Origin: Magnetospirillum sp.
GTDB lineage: Bacteria; Pseudomonadota; Alphaproteobacteria; Rhodospirillales; Magnetospirillaceae
Length of the DNA stretch: 36,041 bases
Reading direction: 5' to 3'
Assembly: GCA_016183945.1 (NCBI GenBank)
Contig: JACPDP010000013.1
Span: 1-36,041 of the forward strand
The translations under genes and the position numbers were made by a program. Position 1 is the first letter of the stretch; each line of letters opens with the position of its first letter. This document shows, in pieces, positions 25,535 to 34,730 of this stretch. Below the pieces are notes generated by a model that searched no databases, had not been told where the DNA came from, and saw only the letters and a program-made list of their open reading frames with translations.

Positions 25535-25945
25535 ATGGCTGAAGGGCAAAGCATCGAGATCGCCACGGCGCCCAAGGGGCGGCTGTCGACACGCGCCATC
25601 GCCATGCCGGCCGATACCAACCCGTTCGGCCACATCTTCGGCGGCTGGCTGATGAGCCAGATGGACCTGGCCGGCGGCACCCACGCCTATCGCCGTGCCC
25701 TGGGCCGGGTCGCCACCGTGGCGGTCGAGGCCATGGAGTTCCACCAGCCGGTATTCGTCGGCGACGAGGTCAGCTGCTACACCGAGATTTCGAAAACCGG
25801 CCGCACCTCGATCGCGGTGCGGGTCGAGGCCTGGGTGCGCCGCCACGGCGGCAGCGACCACCTCGTCAAGGTGACCAGCGCCACCTTCACCTACGTGGCG
25901 GTGGATGACAATTCCAACAAGCGCCCGGTCCCGGCGGAAGAGTGA
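25535..25945 (+). CDS. yciA: Acyl-CoA thioesterase, YciA-type hotdog fold
   Basis: 136 residues from ATG 25535 (AAAAGGA upstream). Hotdog features: MPADTNPFGHIFGGWLMSQM with the catalytic Asn/His region and Asp in SQMDLAG, then FHQPVFVGDEVSCYTEISKTGRTSI. Length and motifs match YciA-like hexameric acyl-CoA hydrolases that release CoA from a range of acyl groups in the cytoplasm. It is the only plus-strand gene between parE and serA and likely single-gene. Confidence 0.92.
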   Translation: MAEGQSIEIATAPKGRLSTRAIAMPADTNPFGHIFGGWLMSQMDLAGGTHAYRRALGRVATVAVEAMEFHQPVFVGDEVSCYTEISKTGRTSIAVRVEAWVRRHGGSDHLVKVTSATFTYVAVDDNSNKRPVPAEE

Positions 25946-25970
25946 GGCGCCGATTGGCGGGGAGCCCCCC

Positions 25971-26216
25971 TCACCGCTCCTTCGCCGGCTCCTTCAGCGG
26001 CCGCCCGCAGGCGTCGACCTCGGCCCCTTGACGCGCCAGGGCCTCGAGGCGGTGGGCCATGTCGTTGATGCGACGGCCGACCGGCATGTCGATCTCCGTC
26101 GTCGACTTGAACATCCCGCACAGGATGAGGTCGTCGCGCGGCAGGGAGCGCAGCGGATTATGATCGGGTTGAGATGTCTGACGCCGCGCCTCGAACAACG
26201 AGAACAGCCACAACAT
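25971..26216 (-). CDS. Small hypothetical protein
   Basis: 81 residues from ATG 26216, which has GGAGG with a five-base spacer; frames starting further upstream (26255, 26306) lack one. The chain starts with MLWLFSLFEARRQ, then a hydrophilic part with FKSTTEIDMPVGRRINDMAH and RLEALARQGAEVDACGRPL. The amphipathic C-terminal half looks protein-like. No family recognised. It converges on the thioesterase and follows the serA terminator. Confidence 0.5.
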   Translation of the reverse strand: MLWLFSLFEARRQTSQPDHNPLRSLPRDDLILCGMFKSTTEIDMPVGRRINDMAHRLEALARQGAEVDACGRPLKEPAKER

Positions 26217-26288
26217 CGCCGCCTCCGGCCCTGTTGAAGGGCACCTGAAAGCCATATTCCCACCACTGCCACTATACGCGGTAAAGAA

Positions 26289-26317
26289 AGACCCGCGGGA
26301 AATCATCCCGCGGGTCT
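26289..26317 (-). terminator. Rho-independent terminator after serA
   Basis: A perfect inverted repeat, GACCCGCGGGA (26290-26300) and TCCCGCGGGTC (26306-26316), with loop AATCA; an outer A-T pair makes 12 bp. Read in the serA direction the stem is followed by TTTCTTTAC, a fair T-tract. It ends 36 bases after the serA stop. Confidence 0.85.
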
Positions 26318-26352
26318 GGCATGCAATTAAAGCGGGGACCTCCCCCGTTCGG

Positions 26353-27930
26353 TCAGAACCGCAGGCTCTTGGCCTGCACCACCTGGGGCAGCGCGCGCAC
26401 CTTGGCGATGAGCTCGTCGGACAGGGGCTCGTCCACCTGGGTCAGCAGGATGGCGTCGCCGCCCGGCTCGGCACGGCCGAGATGGAAGGGGGCGATATAG
26501 ACGCCGTGCTGGCCGAGCAGGCTGCCCAGGGCACCGATGAAGCCCGGCTTGTCCTGGTTGGTGACGAACAGCATGTTGGGGCCGAGTTCGGCTTCGATGG
26601 AGATGCCCTTGACCTCGACGAGGCGGGGCTTGTCGCCGCCGAACAGGGTGCCGGCCACCGAACGCTCGCGCGCATCGGTGGTCACCGTCAGCCGGATCAT
26701 GGTGTGGTAGTCGCCCTCGCCCTCGTTCTTGACCTCGGAAACGCCGATGTTGCGCTCCTTGGCCAGCACCGGGGCGTTGACCATGTTGACCGCCTCGACC
26801 ATGGGCTTCAGCAGGCCTTCGAGGATGATGGCGGTCAGCGGCCGGGTGTTGAGGCTGGCGACGTGGCCGAGATACTCGATCTTGACCGCCGACAGCGCGT
26901 TCTCGGTGAGCTGGCCGGCGAAGCTGCCGAGCTGGCCGGCGAGCCTCATGTAGGGCCGCAGCTTGGGGGCGTCCTCGGACGACACCGACGGCATGTTGAG
27001 CGCATTGGTCACGGCGCCGCTCAGCAGGTAGTCGGCCATCTGCTCCGCCACTTGGAGCGCGACATTCTCCTGCGCCTCGGAGGTGGAGGCGCCCAGATGC
27101 GGCGTGCACACCATCTTGTCCATGTTGAACAGGCCGTTCTCCTTGGCCGGCTCGACCTTGAAGACGTCCAGCGCGGCGCCGGCAACCTGGCCGGACTCGA
27201 TGGCCGCCTTGAGGTCTTCCTCGACCACCAGGCCGCCGCGGGCGCAGTTGATGATGCGGACGCCCTTCTTCATCTTGGCCATCGCCTTGGCGTCGATGAT
27301 GTTGCGGGTGGCGTCGGTCAAGGGCGTGTGCAGGGTGATGAAGTCGGCGCGCGGGAACAACTCGTCCAGCTCGACCTTCTCGATGCCCAGGTCCTTGGCG
27401 CGCTCGGCCGACAGGAAGGGATCATAGGCAATGACGCGCATCTTGAGGCCCATGGCGCGGTCGGCGACGATGGCGCCGATATTGCCGCAGCCGACGATGC
27501 CCAGCACCTTGCCGGTCAGCTCGATGCCCATGAACTTCGACTTCTCCCACTTGCCGGCGTGGGTCGAGGCATTGGCCTGCGGAATATCGCGGGCCAGGGC
27601 GAACATCAGGGCGATGGCGTGCTCGGCGGTGGTGATGGAATTGCCGAACGGCGTGTTCATCACCACGATGCCGCGCGCGGTGGCGGCGGGCACGTCGACG
27701 TTGTCGACGCCGATGCCGGCGCGGCCGACCACCTTCAGCTTGGCGGCGGCGGCCAGCACGTCGGCGGTGACCTTGGTGTTGGAGCGGATGGCGAGGCCGT
27801 CGTAGTTGCCGACGATGGCCTTGAGCTCATCGGGCGTGAGGCCGACCTTGACGTCGGTCTCGATGCCGCGGTCCTTGAAAATCTGGACGGCGGCGGGGCT
27901 CAGCTTGTCGCTGATCAGAACCTTGGGCAT
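26353..27930 (-). CDS. serA: D-3-phosphoglycerate dehydrogenase
   Basis: 525 residues, the long SerA form. It has an N-terminal substrate-binding domain, the NAD-binding motif GIVGCGNIGAIVA (about residues 145-157), NCARGGLVVEEDL with the catalytic Arg, a Glu in KVEPA and the catalytic His in TPHLGAST. The allosteric substrate-binding domain follows (about 320-450), then a C-terminal ACT domain (FVTNQDKPGFIGALGSLLGQ) for serine feedback. It oxidises 3-phosphoglycerate in the first step of serine synthesis. It follows serC with 66 bases between, in which a strong hairpin lies, and ends at a clear terminator. Confidence 0.97.
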   Translation of the reverse strand: MPKVLISDKLSPAAVQIFKDRGIETDVKVGLTPDELKAIVGNYDGLAIRSNTKVTADVLAAAAKLKVVGRAGIGVDNVDVPAATARGIVVMNTPFGNSITTAEHAIALMFALARDIPQANASTHAGKWEKSKFMGIELTGKVLGIVGCGNIGAIVADRAMGLKMRVIAYDPFLSAERAKDLGIEKVELDELFPRADFITLHTPLTDATRNIIDAKAMAKMKKGVRIINCARGGLVVEEDLKAAIESGQVAGAALDVFKVEPAKENGLFNMDKMVCTPHLGASTSEAQENVALQVAEQMADYLLSGAVTNALNMPSVSSEDAPKLRPYMRLAGQLGSFAGQLTENALSAVKIEYLGHVASLNTRPLTAIILEGLLKPMVEAVNMVNAPVLAKERNIGVSEVKNEGEGDYHTMIRLTVTTDARERSVAGTLFGGDKPRLVEVKGISIEAELGPNMLFVTNQDKPGFIGALGSLLGQHGVYIAPFHLGRAEPGGDAILLTQVDEPLSDELIAKVRALPQVVQAKSLRF

Positions 27931-27956
27931 GTGCGGAATTCCCCCGGAATGGAGTT

Positions 27957-27986
27957 CGGGCGCCGCTCGATCCGGAGCGGCGCCCG
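27957..27986 (-). terminator. Strong intercistronic hairpin between serC and serA
   Basis: CGGGCGCCGCTC (27957-27968) and GAGCGGCGCCCG (27975-27986) form a perfect 12-bp stem with a six-base loop. No T-run follows in the serC-serA direction. It is more likely an mRNA-stability or partial-attenuation element, lowering serA relative to serC, than a full stop. Confidence 0.6.
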
Positions 27987-27996
27987 ATGATTTTGG

Positions 27997-29175
27997 TTAG
28001 GCGACCTTCGGCTCGAACTCGGCCTTGACCTGGGCGAAGGCCCAGTCCAACCAAGGCGTGAGCTTTTCGATGTCGGAGGCCTCGACGGTGGCGCCGCCCC
28101 AGATGCGCAGACCCGAAGGGGCATCGCGGTAGGCGCCGATGTCGAAGGCGACCCCTTCCTTGTCGAGGATCGTGACGATCTTCTTGGCGGCGGCGGCCTG
28201 ATCGTCGGCCGACAGCTTGGCGAAGAAGGGGGCCTTGACCACCAGGCAGATGGAGGTGCACGAGCGGATCGCGGCGCCCTTGGCCAGGTAGGCGGCCCAA
28301 TCGGACTTGGAAACCCACTTGTCGAGCGCCGCGGCATTGGCCTCGGAGCGGCCGATCAGGCCTTCCAGCCCGCCGGTCTTTTCGGCCCATGCCAGGGCAT
28401 CGACCTGATCTTCGACGGCGATCATCGAGGGCGTGTTGATGGTCTCGCCCTTGAAGATGCCCTCGATCAGCTTGCCACCCTTGGTCATGCGGAAGATCTT
28501 GGGCATCGGCCACGCCGGCTTGTAGCTTTCCAGGCGCTCGACGGCGCGCGGCGACAATACCAGCATGCCGTGGCCGCCCTCGCCGCCCAGCACCTTCTGC
28601 CAGGACCAGGTGACGACGTCGAGCTTGTCCCACGGCATGTTCATGGCGAACACCGCCGAGGTGGCGTCGCAGATGGTCAGGCCCTGGCGATCGGGCTTGA
28701 TCCAGTCGCCGTTGGGAACCCGCACGCCCGAGGTGGTGCCGTTCCAGGTGAACACCACGTCGCGGTCGGTGTCGACCTGGGCAAGATCGGGCAGCTCGCC
28801 GTAGGCACCCTTGAAGACGCGCACGTCTTCCAGCTTGAGCTGCTTGGTGATGTCGGTCACCCAGCCCTCGCCGAAGCTTTCCCAGCACAAGGCGTCGACG
28901 CCACGAGCGCCGAGCAGCGACCACAACGCCATCTCGACGGCGCCGGTGTCGGACGCCGGCACGATGCCGATGCGGTAGTCGGCCGGGATACCCAGCACGG
29001 CACGCGAGCGGTTGATGACCTCCTCAAGGCGGGCCTTGCCGATCTTGGCGCGGTGGGAGCGCCCGACGGGCGTGCCCTTGAGCGCCTCGACCGTCCAACC
29101 GGGACGCTTGGCACAGGGACCGGAGGAAAAATTGGGATTGGCGGGCTTGATAGCCGGCCGCGGCAGATCAGTCAT
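27997..29175 (-). CDS. serC: Phosphoserine aminotransferase
   Basis: 392 residues from ATG 29175 with GAGGGAGGG about nine bases upstream. The chain begins [20 protein letters not shown], as in alphaproteobacterial SerC. PLP-binding features are [27 protein letters not shown] with the PLP Asp, and [14 protein letters not shown] with the Schiff-base Lys. It transfers the amino group from glutamate to 3-phosphohydroxypyruvate, the second step of serine synthesis, and likely also serves pyridoxal phosphate synthesis. It forms an operon with serA and has a structured leader. Confidence 0.96.
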   Translation of the reverse strand: MTDLPRPAIKPANPNFSSGPCAKRPGWTVEALKGTPVGRSHRAKIGKARLEEVINRSRAVLGIPADYRIGIVPASDTGAVEMALWSLLGARGVDALCWESFGEGWVTDITKQLKLEDVRVFKGAYGELPDLAQVDTDRDVVFTWNGTTSGVRVPNGDWIKPDRQGLTICDATSAVFAMNMPWDKLDVVTWSWQKVLGGEGGHGMLVLSPRAVERLESYKPAWPMPKIFRMTKGGKLIEGIFKGETINTPSMIAVEDQVDALAWAEKTGGLEGLIGRSEANAAALDKWVSKSDWAAYLAKGAAIRSCTSICLVVKAPFFAKLSADDQAAAAKKIVTILDKEGVAFDIGAYRDAPSGLRIWGGATVEASDIEKLTPWLDWAFAQVKAEFEPKVA

Positions 29176-29184
29176 AAGCGGTAA

Positions 29185-29223
29185 CCCTCCCTCGCAGAAG
29201 GGACGCGACCCGTTGGGGGATCG
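29185..29223 (-). ncRNA. Candidate serC leader RNA with two hairpins
   Basis: Between the predicted promoter and serC start there are two small stems on the minus-strand transcript. The first covers 29206-29223 (CGA/TCG and CCC/GGG arms with a CCAAC loop). The second is TCCCT (29203-29199) with AGGGA (29192-29188), whose right arm overlaps the GAGGGAGGG ribosome site. A conserved two-hairpin leader called the serC motif is known upstream of alphaproteobacterial serC genes; this element is in the right place, but a match to its consensus was not checked. Confidence 0.45.
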
Positions 29224-29235
29224 TGGCCCGGGCGG

Positions 29236-29264
29236 AGTGTATGAGCGGGCGCCCCGACAGGCAA
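29236..29264 (-). promoter_or_regulatory. Candidate sigma-70 promoter for serC-serA
   Basis: On the minus strand TTGCCT (plus 29259-29264) and TACACT (plus 29236-29241) are spaced by 17 bases. Transcription would begin near 29229, just before the leader hairpins. Confidence 0.5.
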
Positions 29265-29335
29265 GCGGTTCCTCCCCCATTGCCGCAAGGACTTTGCTTG
29301 ACAGGCGGAGCGGCGTTGCCACACTGCGGCCCGTG

Positions 29336-30502
29336 ATGACCGGGCGAGAGCGGATGCGGACCTTTGGAGCATGGGTACTGGCCGGCGTGCTGGCCGTGGC
29401 CGGCGCCGAGCTGGCCGCCTGGGCGGCTGTCGCCATGGTGGAGGCGCGCGCGCCCTACCTGTTCTACCGCGTTCCCAACACGCCGCGTGCCACCTACGAA
29501 AACTATCTTCTGCACGGCAACCGGACGGATCTGGGCTGGGCCGGCCGAGGGGCGGATTTCGACGAAGCGGGGGGGCGGCTGGTGCCGGCCTTCCCCAAGC
29601 CCGGCGGCGAGTGCGCCTCGGTCTACGGCGATTCCTTCGCCTTCGGGGTGGGTCTGGCGCCGACAGAGACCTGGGTCAACCAACTGTCCCTCCGCCTGGG
29701 CTGCCGGGTGGCCAATTGGGGCGAGCCCGGCTACGCCGTCGACCAGGCGGTGCTGCGCTTTCTCGGCAACGGCCAAGAACGGCCGCGCATCGCGGTGCTG
29801 GCTATCTGGCCCGAGGACATCCTGCGCAGCCTCAACCGCTGGCAATATCTCATAGCCGCCAGCGGCGAATACAGCTTCAAGCCCCGCTTCGTGCTGGAGG
29901 GCGGCCAGTTGCACCTGGTGCCGACCCCGCAGTTCGACTGGCCCCGGTACCAGACCTGCAGCCGCCGGCCGGAAGACTGCCTGGACCACGAAACGTTCCT
30001 GCCCGATAGCGCCGACGGCCCGGCCCGCATCGGCTTTCCCCATCTGCGGACGGCGCTGCGGGTGCTGACCGGCGCCCGTGTCACCAACTACCTTGCCGGG
30101 CGGGTCAGTTGGGCGGCGTTCCTCGACGAGACCCACCCCTCGGGTGCCCGCCCCCTGATGCGGGCACTGATCGGGCGCTTCGCCGCCGAGGCAGCGGCCA
30201 GGGGGGCCGCGCCGTTGGTGGTGGTGTTCCCCACCATCGGCTCGCAGCGGGTGTTCGAGCAGGGCAAGGGGCTGGCCACCCAACCGCTGCTCGACGATCT
30301 CGCGGCGCTGGGCATCCCCCATGCCGACCTGCACCAGCCCCTGGCGCACCTGCTGGGCGGACGCCCCTTTTGCGACATTCTCGACGGCAAGGACCAGTGC
30401 GGCGGCCACTTCAACGCCGACGGCGCCGCGATGGTCGCCGAGATTCTGGCTCCGAAGCTGGCAGACATGCTGGCCGGATCGCGCTATTCTCCGCCGCCAT
30501 GA
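29336..30502 (+). CDS. Membrane-anchored SGNH-hydrolase-like protein
   Basis: 388 residues from ATG 29336; an ATG at 29354 is also possible. One N-terminal hydrophobic helix ([20 protein letters not shown]) anchors it or acts as a signal. The SGNH features are [11 protein letters not shown] with the Ser (GDS block), then [16 protein letters not shown], and [17 protein letters not shown] near the end with the His block. Related proteins act on acylated sugars or polysaccharides, or are non-catalytic. Cys residues in the extracytoplasmic part may pair. Its stop overlaps the next gene as ATGA, so the two are translationally coupled. Substrate unknown. Confidence 0.75.
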   Translation: MTGRERMRTFGAWVLAGVLAVAGAELAAWAAVAMVEARAPYLFYRVPNTPRATYENYLLHGNRTDLGWAGRGADFDEAGGRLVPAFPKPGGECASVYGDSFAFGVGLAPTETWVNQLSLRLGCRVANWGEPGYAVDQAVLRFLGNGQERPRIAVLAIWPEDILRSLNRWQYLIAASGEYSFKPRFVLEGGQLHLVPTPQFDWPRYQTCSRRPEDCLDHETFLPDSADGPARIGFPHLRTALRVLTGARVTNYLAGRVSWAAFLDETHPSGARPLMRALIGRFAAEAAARGAAPLVVVFPTIGSQRVFEQGKGLATQPLLDDLAALGIPHADLHQPLAHLLGGRPFCDILDGKDQCGGHFNADGAAMVAEILAPKLADMLAGSRYSPPP

Positions 30503-31248
30503 GCTCGACGTTCTCCGCCGACGATGTTTTGGGCACGCTGGCCCGCCCGCGTGCCTCCCGTGAGGGTTCCCCCCTCAAGGACGCCGCCTTTGAGTCGGCC
30601 AGTGCTCTCATGGGCGCCGCCCTGACCGGTGCCAAGGGACCCGCCGCGGTGCTCGCCGCCGTGGCCGAGGCGACCGCCGGCGCCGAGGCTCTGTGGGCGC
30701 AGGTCCGCGCCACGCCGGCCTTCACCCTGGGGACCGCCCCCGCCGCCTGCCGCAAGGGCTGCGGCTGGTGCTGCCACCAGCGGGTGGGGGCGGCGGCCGT
30801 CGAGATCCTGGCCATTGCCGAGCGCCTGCGGGGCGCCGCGGCCGCCGAAAAGCTGGCCGCCTGGCAGCCGGGAGGCCCCTGTGCCTTCCTTGAGGGTGGA
30901 GCCTGCGGCATCTACGACGTGCGGCCGCTCAAATGCCGCAGCCTCTATAACCTCGATGTCCGCTACTGCATGAAGGCCTACGCCCGGGTGGAGGTGCCGA
31001 TCGCCGGACCGCCGCCGTCCGCACACCACCAGGCGGCGCCGATGGAGATCTTCGAGGGCGCCCTGCACGGCCTGGCCCACAGCCTGTGGTCGGCGGGCCG
31101 CGACTGTCCGGGCGTCGAATTCATGCCGGCATTGCGGGCGGTGATCGACGTTGCCGACGCCGCGGATCGCTGGTGGCGGGGCGAGGCGGTGTTCGGCACC
31201 GCCGATCGGCTCGACTGGTTCCCGCCGCCCACGCGCAAGCGGAGGTGA
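30499..31248 (+). CDS. YkgJ-family cysteine cluster protein
   Basis: 249 residues from ATG 30499, overlapping the previous stop. An N-terminal helical region (about 1-75) precedes the CxxxCxxCC cluster: CRKGCGWCC, then CAFLEGGACGIYDVRPLKC with RSLYN. This is the YkgJ/UPF0153 zinc- or iron-binding pattern. The family's function is unsettled. Coupling to an SGNH-like protein is not a well-known pair. It converges on the TolC-like gene with 33 bases between stops. Confidence 0.85.
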   Translation: MSSTFSADDVLGTLARPRASREGSPLKDAAFESASALMGAALTGAKGPAAVLAAVAEATAGAEALWAQVRATPAFTLGTAPAACRKGCGWCCHQRVGAAAVEILAIAERLRGAAAAEKLAAWQPGGPCAFLEGGACGIYDVRPLKCRSLYNLDVRYCMKAYARVEVPIAGPPPSAHHQAAPMEIFEGALHGLAHSLWSAGRDCPGVEFMPALRAVIDVADAADRWWRGEAVFGTADRLDWFPPPTRKRR

Positions 31249-31281
31249 CCCGCCTTATGTTCCTCACGGGCGGTGACGCCC

Positions 31282-33027
31282 TCAGCGCCGGATGATGCTG
31301 GAGTGTCCCGACTCGTCCATCAGGACGCCGATGCGCTGCACCATGGCGTTGGGCGAGCCATCCGGCAGGGCCGGTGTCGGAGCCGCCTCGACGGGCGCCG
31401 CCTCGGGTGCCGCCGGATAGGCGGGCTCGGACGTCACCGGCCTCATCAGCGTCTTGATCTGCTCGGTCATGGCGTTGGGCGAGGTGTCGGGCAACTGGCC
31501 AGGGGAGACCTCCGGCGTCCGGGCCGGTGCCGACCAGGAGGGGGCAGCCATCAGGCGCGGCAGCGGCGGCTCGGGTGAGGCTGTGCGGGCCGCCGGAGCC
31601 GGCGACCGCGGGGCCGGGGCAATTTCGGCGGCCGCGGGTACGGTGCGGATCGCGGTCAGCGCCGGCATCATGGCTGGATTGGCGGCGGCCGGCTTGGCCC
31701 TCAGCATATTCTCCACCTCCAGTCGCCCCATGGCGACCAGCAGGTCGAAGGCGGGCTGGTAACGGTCGTAATAGGCGATGGTGTAGTTGATGCGGGCGTC
31801 GTTGGTGCGGGTTTCCTCGTCCAGCACGTCCTGGACGGTGGCCTTGCCGGCCTCGCGCTTCTTCTTCACCGCCTCGAACACTTCCTCGGCGATGTTGGCG
31901 GCGTTCTCCAGCAGGCCGATGCGCTGCTTGGCGGTCTGCAATTTGTGCCAGGCTGTGCGGGCCTGCTCCAGCGTCTTGCGCGAGGTTTGCAGATGGTCGT
32001 CCTTGCTGGCGGAGTGGTCCCAGGTGGCCTGGGCGACCTGGGCCTCGGTCTTGAAACCCGAGAACAGTTCCCACTTCGCCTGCAACAGCACAGACCAGTC
32101 GCGGCGTACGCCGATGGTGGCGTTCTTGTCGTTTTCGTAGTCGGACTTGCCCACCAGATCGAGCGTCGGGTAATAGCCGGCCTCGCTGGTGCGGATCTTG
32201 GCCTGGTTGATGGCGATCTTGCGCGACGCGTTGTCGATGGTGGGGTTTTCCTTCTGCGCGATGGTCAGGACCTCCTCCAACGTAGTCGGAATGAGATCCA
32301 TCGGCAGCGGCGGTTCGACCATGGCGGCGACGTCGGGGGAATGACCGAACACCTGATTGTATTTGGATGACGAGGTCTCGAACTCGCCCTCGTAGTTGAC
32401 GCGGCGCTCCTTGGCGATCTGCAGGCGCTGCTTGGCGGCCAGCACGTCGGAAGCCATGCCCGACCCCTTGCGGACCCGCTCGTCCTCCAGGCTCAACTGT
32501 TCCTGGACCTTGCGCTCGTTCTCGCGCGCCAGCGCGATCAGCCGGGTCTGCTTCATGACTTCGATGTAGGCGGTGATGCCTTCGCTGAGGGCCGCTTGGC
32601 GCGTGGCGCGCAGGTCGGCCTCGGCGCTGTCCTGCTGCGCCCTGGTGGTGTCGACCTGGGAATCCGTGTTGTAGCCGTCGAACAGTTTCTGCGTCACCTG
32701 GAGGGTGGCGCTCTCGCGGCCCTTGTAGAAGGCGCGGCCTTCGGTCGAGCGGCGGGCGGGGCTATCGACATATTCCGGGCCGGTATCGCCGCTGATCGTG
32801 GCGGTGGGCAAATAGCCGGACCGCGCCGCCCGCTCGGCTTCTCCGAACGAACTGACCGTCTTGGCCTTGGAGCGGATGTTGGGGTGGTTCTGAACCAGCG
32901 AGGTGAGTTCGTCGGTCAAGGTCTCCGCGACGACGCCGGTGGCGGCGAGGACGAGTGCCAGAGCGCACGACGCCACTCCTCCCACTCCCCTTCGGGGGGC
33001 TGCCCGCGACATTCCCCTTAACCTCAC
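31282..33027 (-). CDS. TolC-family outer-membrane channel with Pro/Ala-rich tail carrying a repeated motif
   Basis: 581 residues from GTG 33027 (AGGGG nine bases upstream); an ATG at 33012 has its purine run too close. A signal peptide precedes the mature protein (ATGVVAETLTDEL). Two TolC halves follow, each with a beta segment and long helices: YLPTATISGD and VTQKLFDGYNTDSQVD in the first, YYPTLDLVG and WELFSGFKTEAQVAQATW in the second. The channel part ends at ~445. A 130-residue Pro/Ala-rich tail contains LPDTSPNAMTEQIKTLM and, later, LPDGSPNAMVQRIGVLM, a clear duplication. No type I secretion ATPase or adaptor is adjacent. It could also serve the RND pump, whose island lacks a channel; that is a guess. 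Confidence 0.88.
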   Translation of the reverse strand: MRLRGMSRAAPRRGVGGVASCALALVLAATGVVAETLTDELTSLVQNHPNIRSKAKTVSSFGEAERAARSGYLPTATISGDTGPEYVDSPARRSTEGRAFYKGRESATLQVTQKLFDGYNTDSQVDTTRAQQDSAEADLRATRQAALSEGITAYIEVMKQTRLIALARENERKVQEQLSLEDERVRKGSGMASDVLAAKQRLQIAKERRVNYEGEFETSSSKYNQVFGHSPDVAAMVEPPLPMDLIPTTLEEVLTIAQKENPTIDNASRKIAINQAKIRTSEAGYYPTLDLVGKSDYENDKNATIGVRRDWSVLLQAKWELFSGFKTEAQVAQATWDHSASKDDHLQTSRKTLEQARTAWHKLQTAKQRIGLLENAANIAEEVFEAVKKKREAGKATVQDVLDEETRTNDARINYTIAYYDRYQPAFDLLVAMGRLEVENMLRAKPAAANPAMMPALTAIRTVPAAAEIAPAPRSPAPAARTASPEPPLPRLMAAPSWSAPARTPEVSPGQLPDTSPNAMTEQIKTLMRPVTSEPAYPAAPEAAPVEAAPTPALPDGSPNAMVQRIGVLMDESGHSSIIRR

Positions 33028-33057
33028 TCTGGTTTTCCCCTACCTCGCCGCCTTGAT

Positions 33058-33072
33058 ATACACTGAATGTAT
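33058..33072. promoter_or_regulatory. Palindrome in the TolC-like/TPR intergenic region
   Basis: ATACA-CTGAA-TGTAT is a perfect 5-bp inverted repeat in the 139-base divergent region. On the minus strand it runs into TATATC, a possible -10 box for the TolC-like gene. It is a plausible operator or promoter part only. Confidence 0.35.
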
Positions 33073-33166
33073 GACCCTGAACAGCGGTTGGTGTTTGATT
33101 GTGGTCCCAACCCACCGTATTTGGGTGTCAAGGGGTTAATAAATCGATTACGAGCGAGGATCGACA

Positions 33167-34690
33167 GTGACAAAAAGCTCCCGTCCGCCGGTTCGGGCGG
33201 ATGAGGCGGCGCTGGAGGCAGCGGCGGCCGCTCGTCCCGACGACCACGAAGCGCATCTTCGCCTGGGGCTGGCGCGCCTGTCGGCCGGTCGGACCGAGGA
33301 GGCGCGGCAGCCGCTGCAGCGGGCCGCAGCGTTGGCGCCGCGCGATCCGCGTCCGCATACCGCCCTGGCGGCGCTGGCCATGAAGCTGGGCCGCCATGAC
33401 GACGCCATTGCCGCCTATCGCGGCGTCGCCGCCGGCGAGTCCGGTTTGGGCGACCTGCTCAACAACCTGGGGGTGGCGCTGGACAGCCTGGGGCGGCGCG
33501 ACGAAAGCGTGGCGGCATTGCGCACCGCCGCCCTGCTGCTGCCCGAGTCGGCTTCGGTGCAGGACAACCTCGGCAATGTGCTGCTGTCCATGAGCTTGGC
33601 CCGCGAGGCCGAGCACTGCCACCGCCGCGCGCTGGCCTTGGGCGCGGCCAATAACGGCACCACCTGGAGCAATCTGGGCAACTCCTTGCACCGCCTGGGC
33701 CGGCTGGAGGAGTCCGAGGCAGCCTACCGCCGCGCCATCGCCTTGTCGCCCAACGTGGCGCGTTTCCATACCAACCTCGCCCTCACCCTGCTGCTGGCCG
33801 GCAAGTTCCGCGAGGGCTGGGAGGAGTACGAGTGGCGCTGGCGCGACCACGCCAACTTCCCGCCCTACCTGCGTGACCGGCCGTGGCGCGGCGAGGCCAT
33901 GCCCAACGGCACTCTGCTGCTGCAGGCCGAGCAAGGCTATGGCGACACCGTGCAGTTTGCCCGCTATGCCCGGCTGGCGCGCGCGCGGGTCGGCCGCGTC
34001 ATCCTGGCCTGCCAGCCCGAGCTGGTGCGGCTGATGCGCACCGTGCCGTGGCTCGACGAGGTGGTGCCCGAGACCGCGCCGGTGCCCGCCTTCGACGGTG
34101 GGCTGACGCTGATGTCGCTGGCCGGCATGTTCGGCACCGATGGCGGGGCCGACACCATCCCCGGCGGCGTGCCTTATCTATCGGTACCGGCGGGAGCCGG
34201 CATCCGGCTGCCCGAAGCCGCAGGCTTCAAGGTGGGCATCGCCTGGGCGGGACGGCCGACCCACGGCGACGACTGGAATCGGTCGATCCCGGCACGCCTG
34301 CTGGCACCACTGCTGGCGGTGCCCGGCGTCAGCTTCTTCAGCCTGCAGCGCGGTGCCGTGGCCGGGCGGCTGGGCCGCCCGCCGGCCGGCGCCATCGCCG
34401 AGGTCGCCGACCTGTGCGCCGACTTTGCCGATACCGCCCAGGTGGTGGCGGCCATGGACCTCATCATCTCGGTGGACACCGCCGTGGTGCACGTCGCCGG
34501 CGCCATGGGCAAGCCGGTGTGGGTGCTGCTGCCGCCGGTGCCCGACTTCGGCTGGCGCATGGGGGGTGACGCCACACCGTGGTACCCGTCGCTACGACTG
34601 TTCCGCCGCGGCTTCGAAACCGGCTGGGAGCCGGTCGTCGCCGAGTTGGCGCGCCGGCTCGCCGATATCTGTCGCCAAGGCTCCGATTAA
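33167..34690 (+). CDS. TPR protein fused to a glycosyltransferase family 9-like domain
   Basis: 507 residues from GTG 33167 with AGGA six bases upstream. TPR units run from about residue 12 to 225 (for example NLGVALDSLGRRDESVAALR and NLGNSLHRLGRLEESEAAYR). The C-terminal half, from EGWEEYEWRWRDHANFPPYL, is a GT9-like/ADP-heptose transferase-type fold with QAEQGYGDTVQFARYA, VGIAWAGRPTHGDD, and DLIISVDTAVVHVAGAMGKP. Such proteins are common in alphaproteobacteria and magnetotactic species, and likely glycosylate proteins or surface polymers in the cytoplasm. The acceptor is unknown. Confidence 0.88.
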   Translation: MTKSSRPPVRADEAALEAAAAARPDDHEAHLRLGLARLSAGRTEEARQPLQRAAALAPRDPRPHTALAALAMKLGRHDDAIAAYRGVAAGESGLGDLLNNLGVALDSLGRRDESVAALRTAALLLPESASVQDNLGNVLLSMSLAREAEHCHRRALALGAANNGTTWSNLGNSLHRLGRLEESEAAYRRAIALSPNVARFHTNLALTLLLAGKFREGWEEYEWRWRDHANFPPYLRDRPWRGEAMPNGTLLLQAEQGYGDTVQFARYARLARARVGRVILACQPELVRLMRTVPWLDEVVPETAPVPAFDGGLTLMSLAGMFGTDGGADTIPGGVPYLSVPAGAGIRLPEAAGFKVGIAWAGRPTHGDDWNRSIPARLLAPLLAVPGVSFFSLQRGAVAGRLGRPPAGAIAEVADLCADFADTAQVVAAMDLIISVDTAVVHVAGAMGKPVWVLLPPVPDFGWRMGGDATPWYPSLRLFRRGFETGWEPVVAELARRLADICRQGSD

Positions 34691-34730
34691 AGATTGCTCC
34701 GGTGCCTGCGGTAAGGCCGATGCAGAGTGA

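Noticed and set aside
26482..27990. 502-codon plus-strand open frame opposite serA
   Set aside because: Composition is typical of an antisense shadow and serA is unambiguous.
29298..29326. TTGACA as -35 box for the SGNH-like gene
   Set aside because: The -35 is perfect, but at 17 bases the -10 would be ACACTG, too poor to call a promoter.
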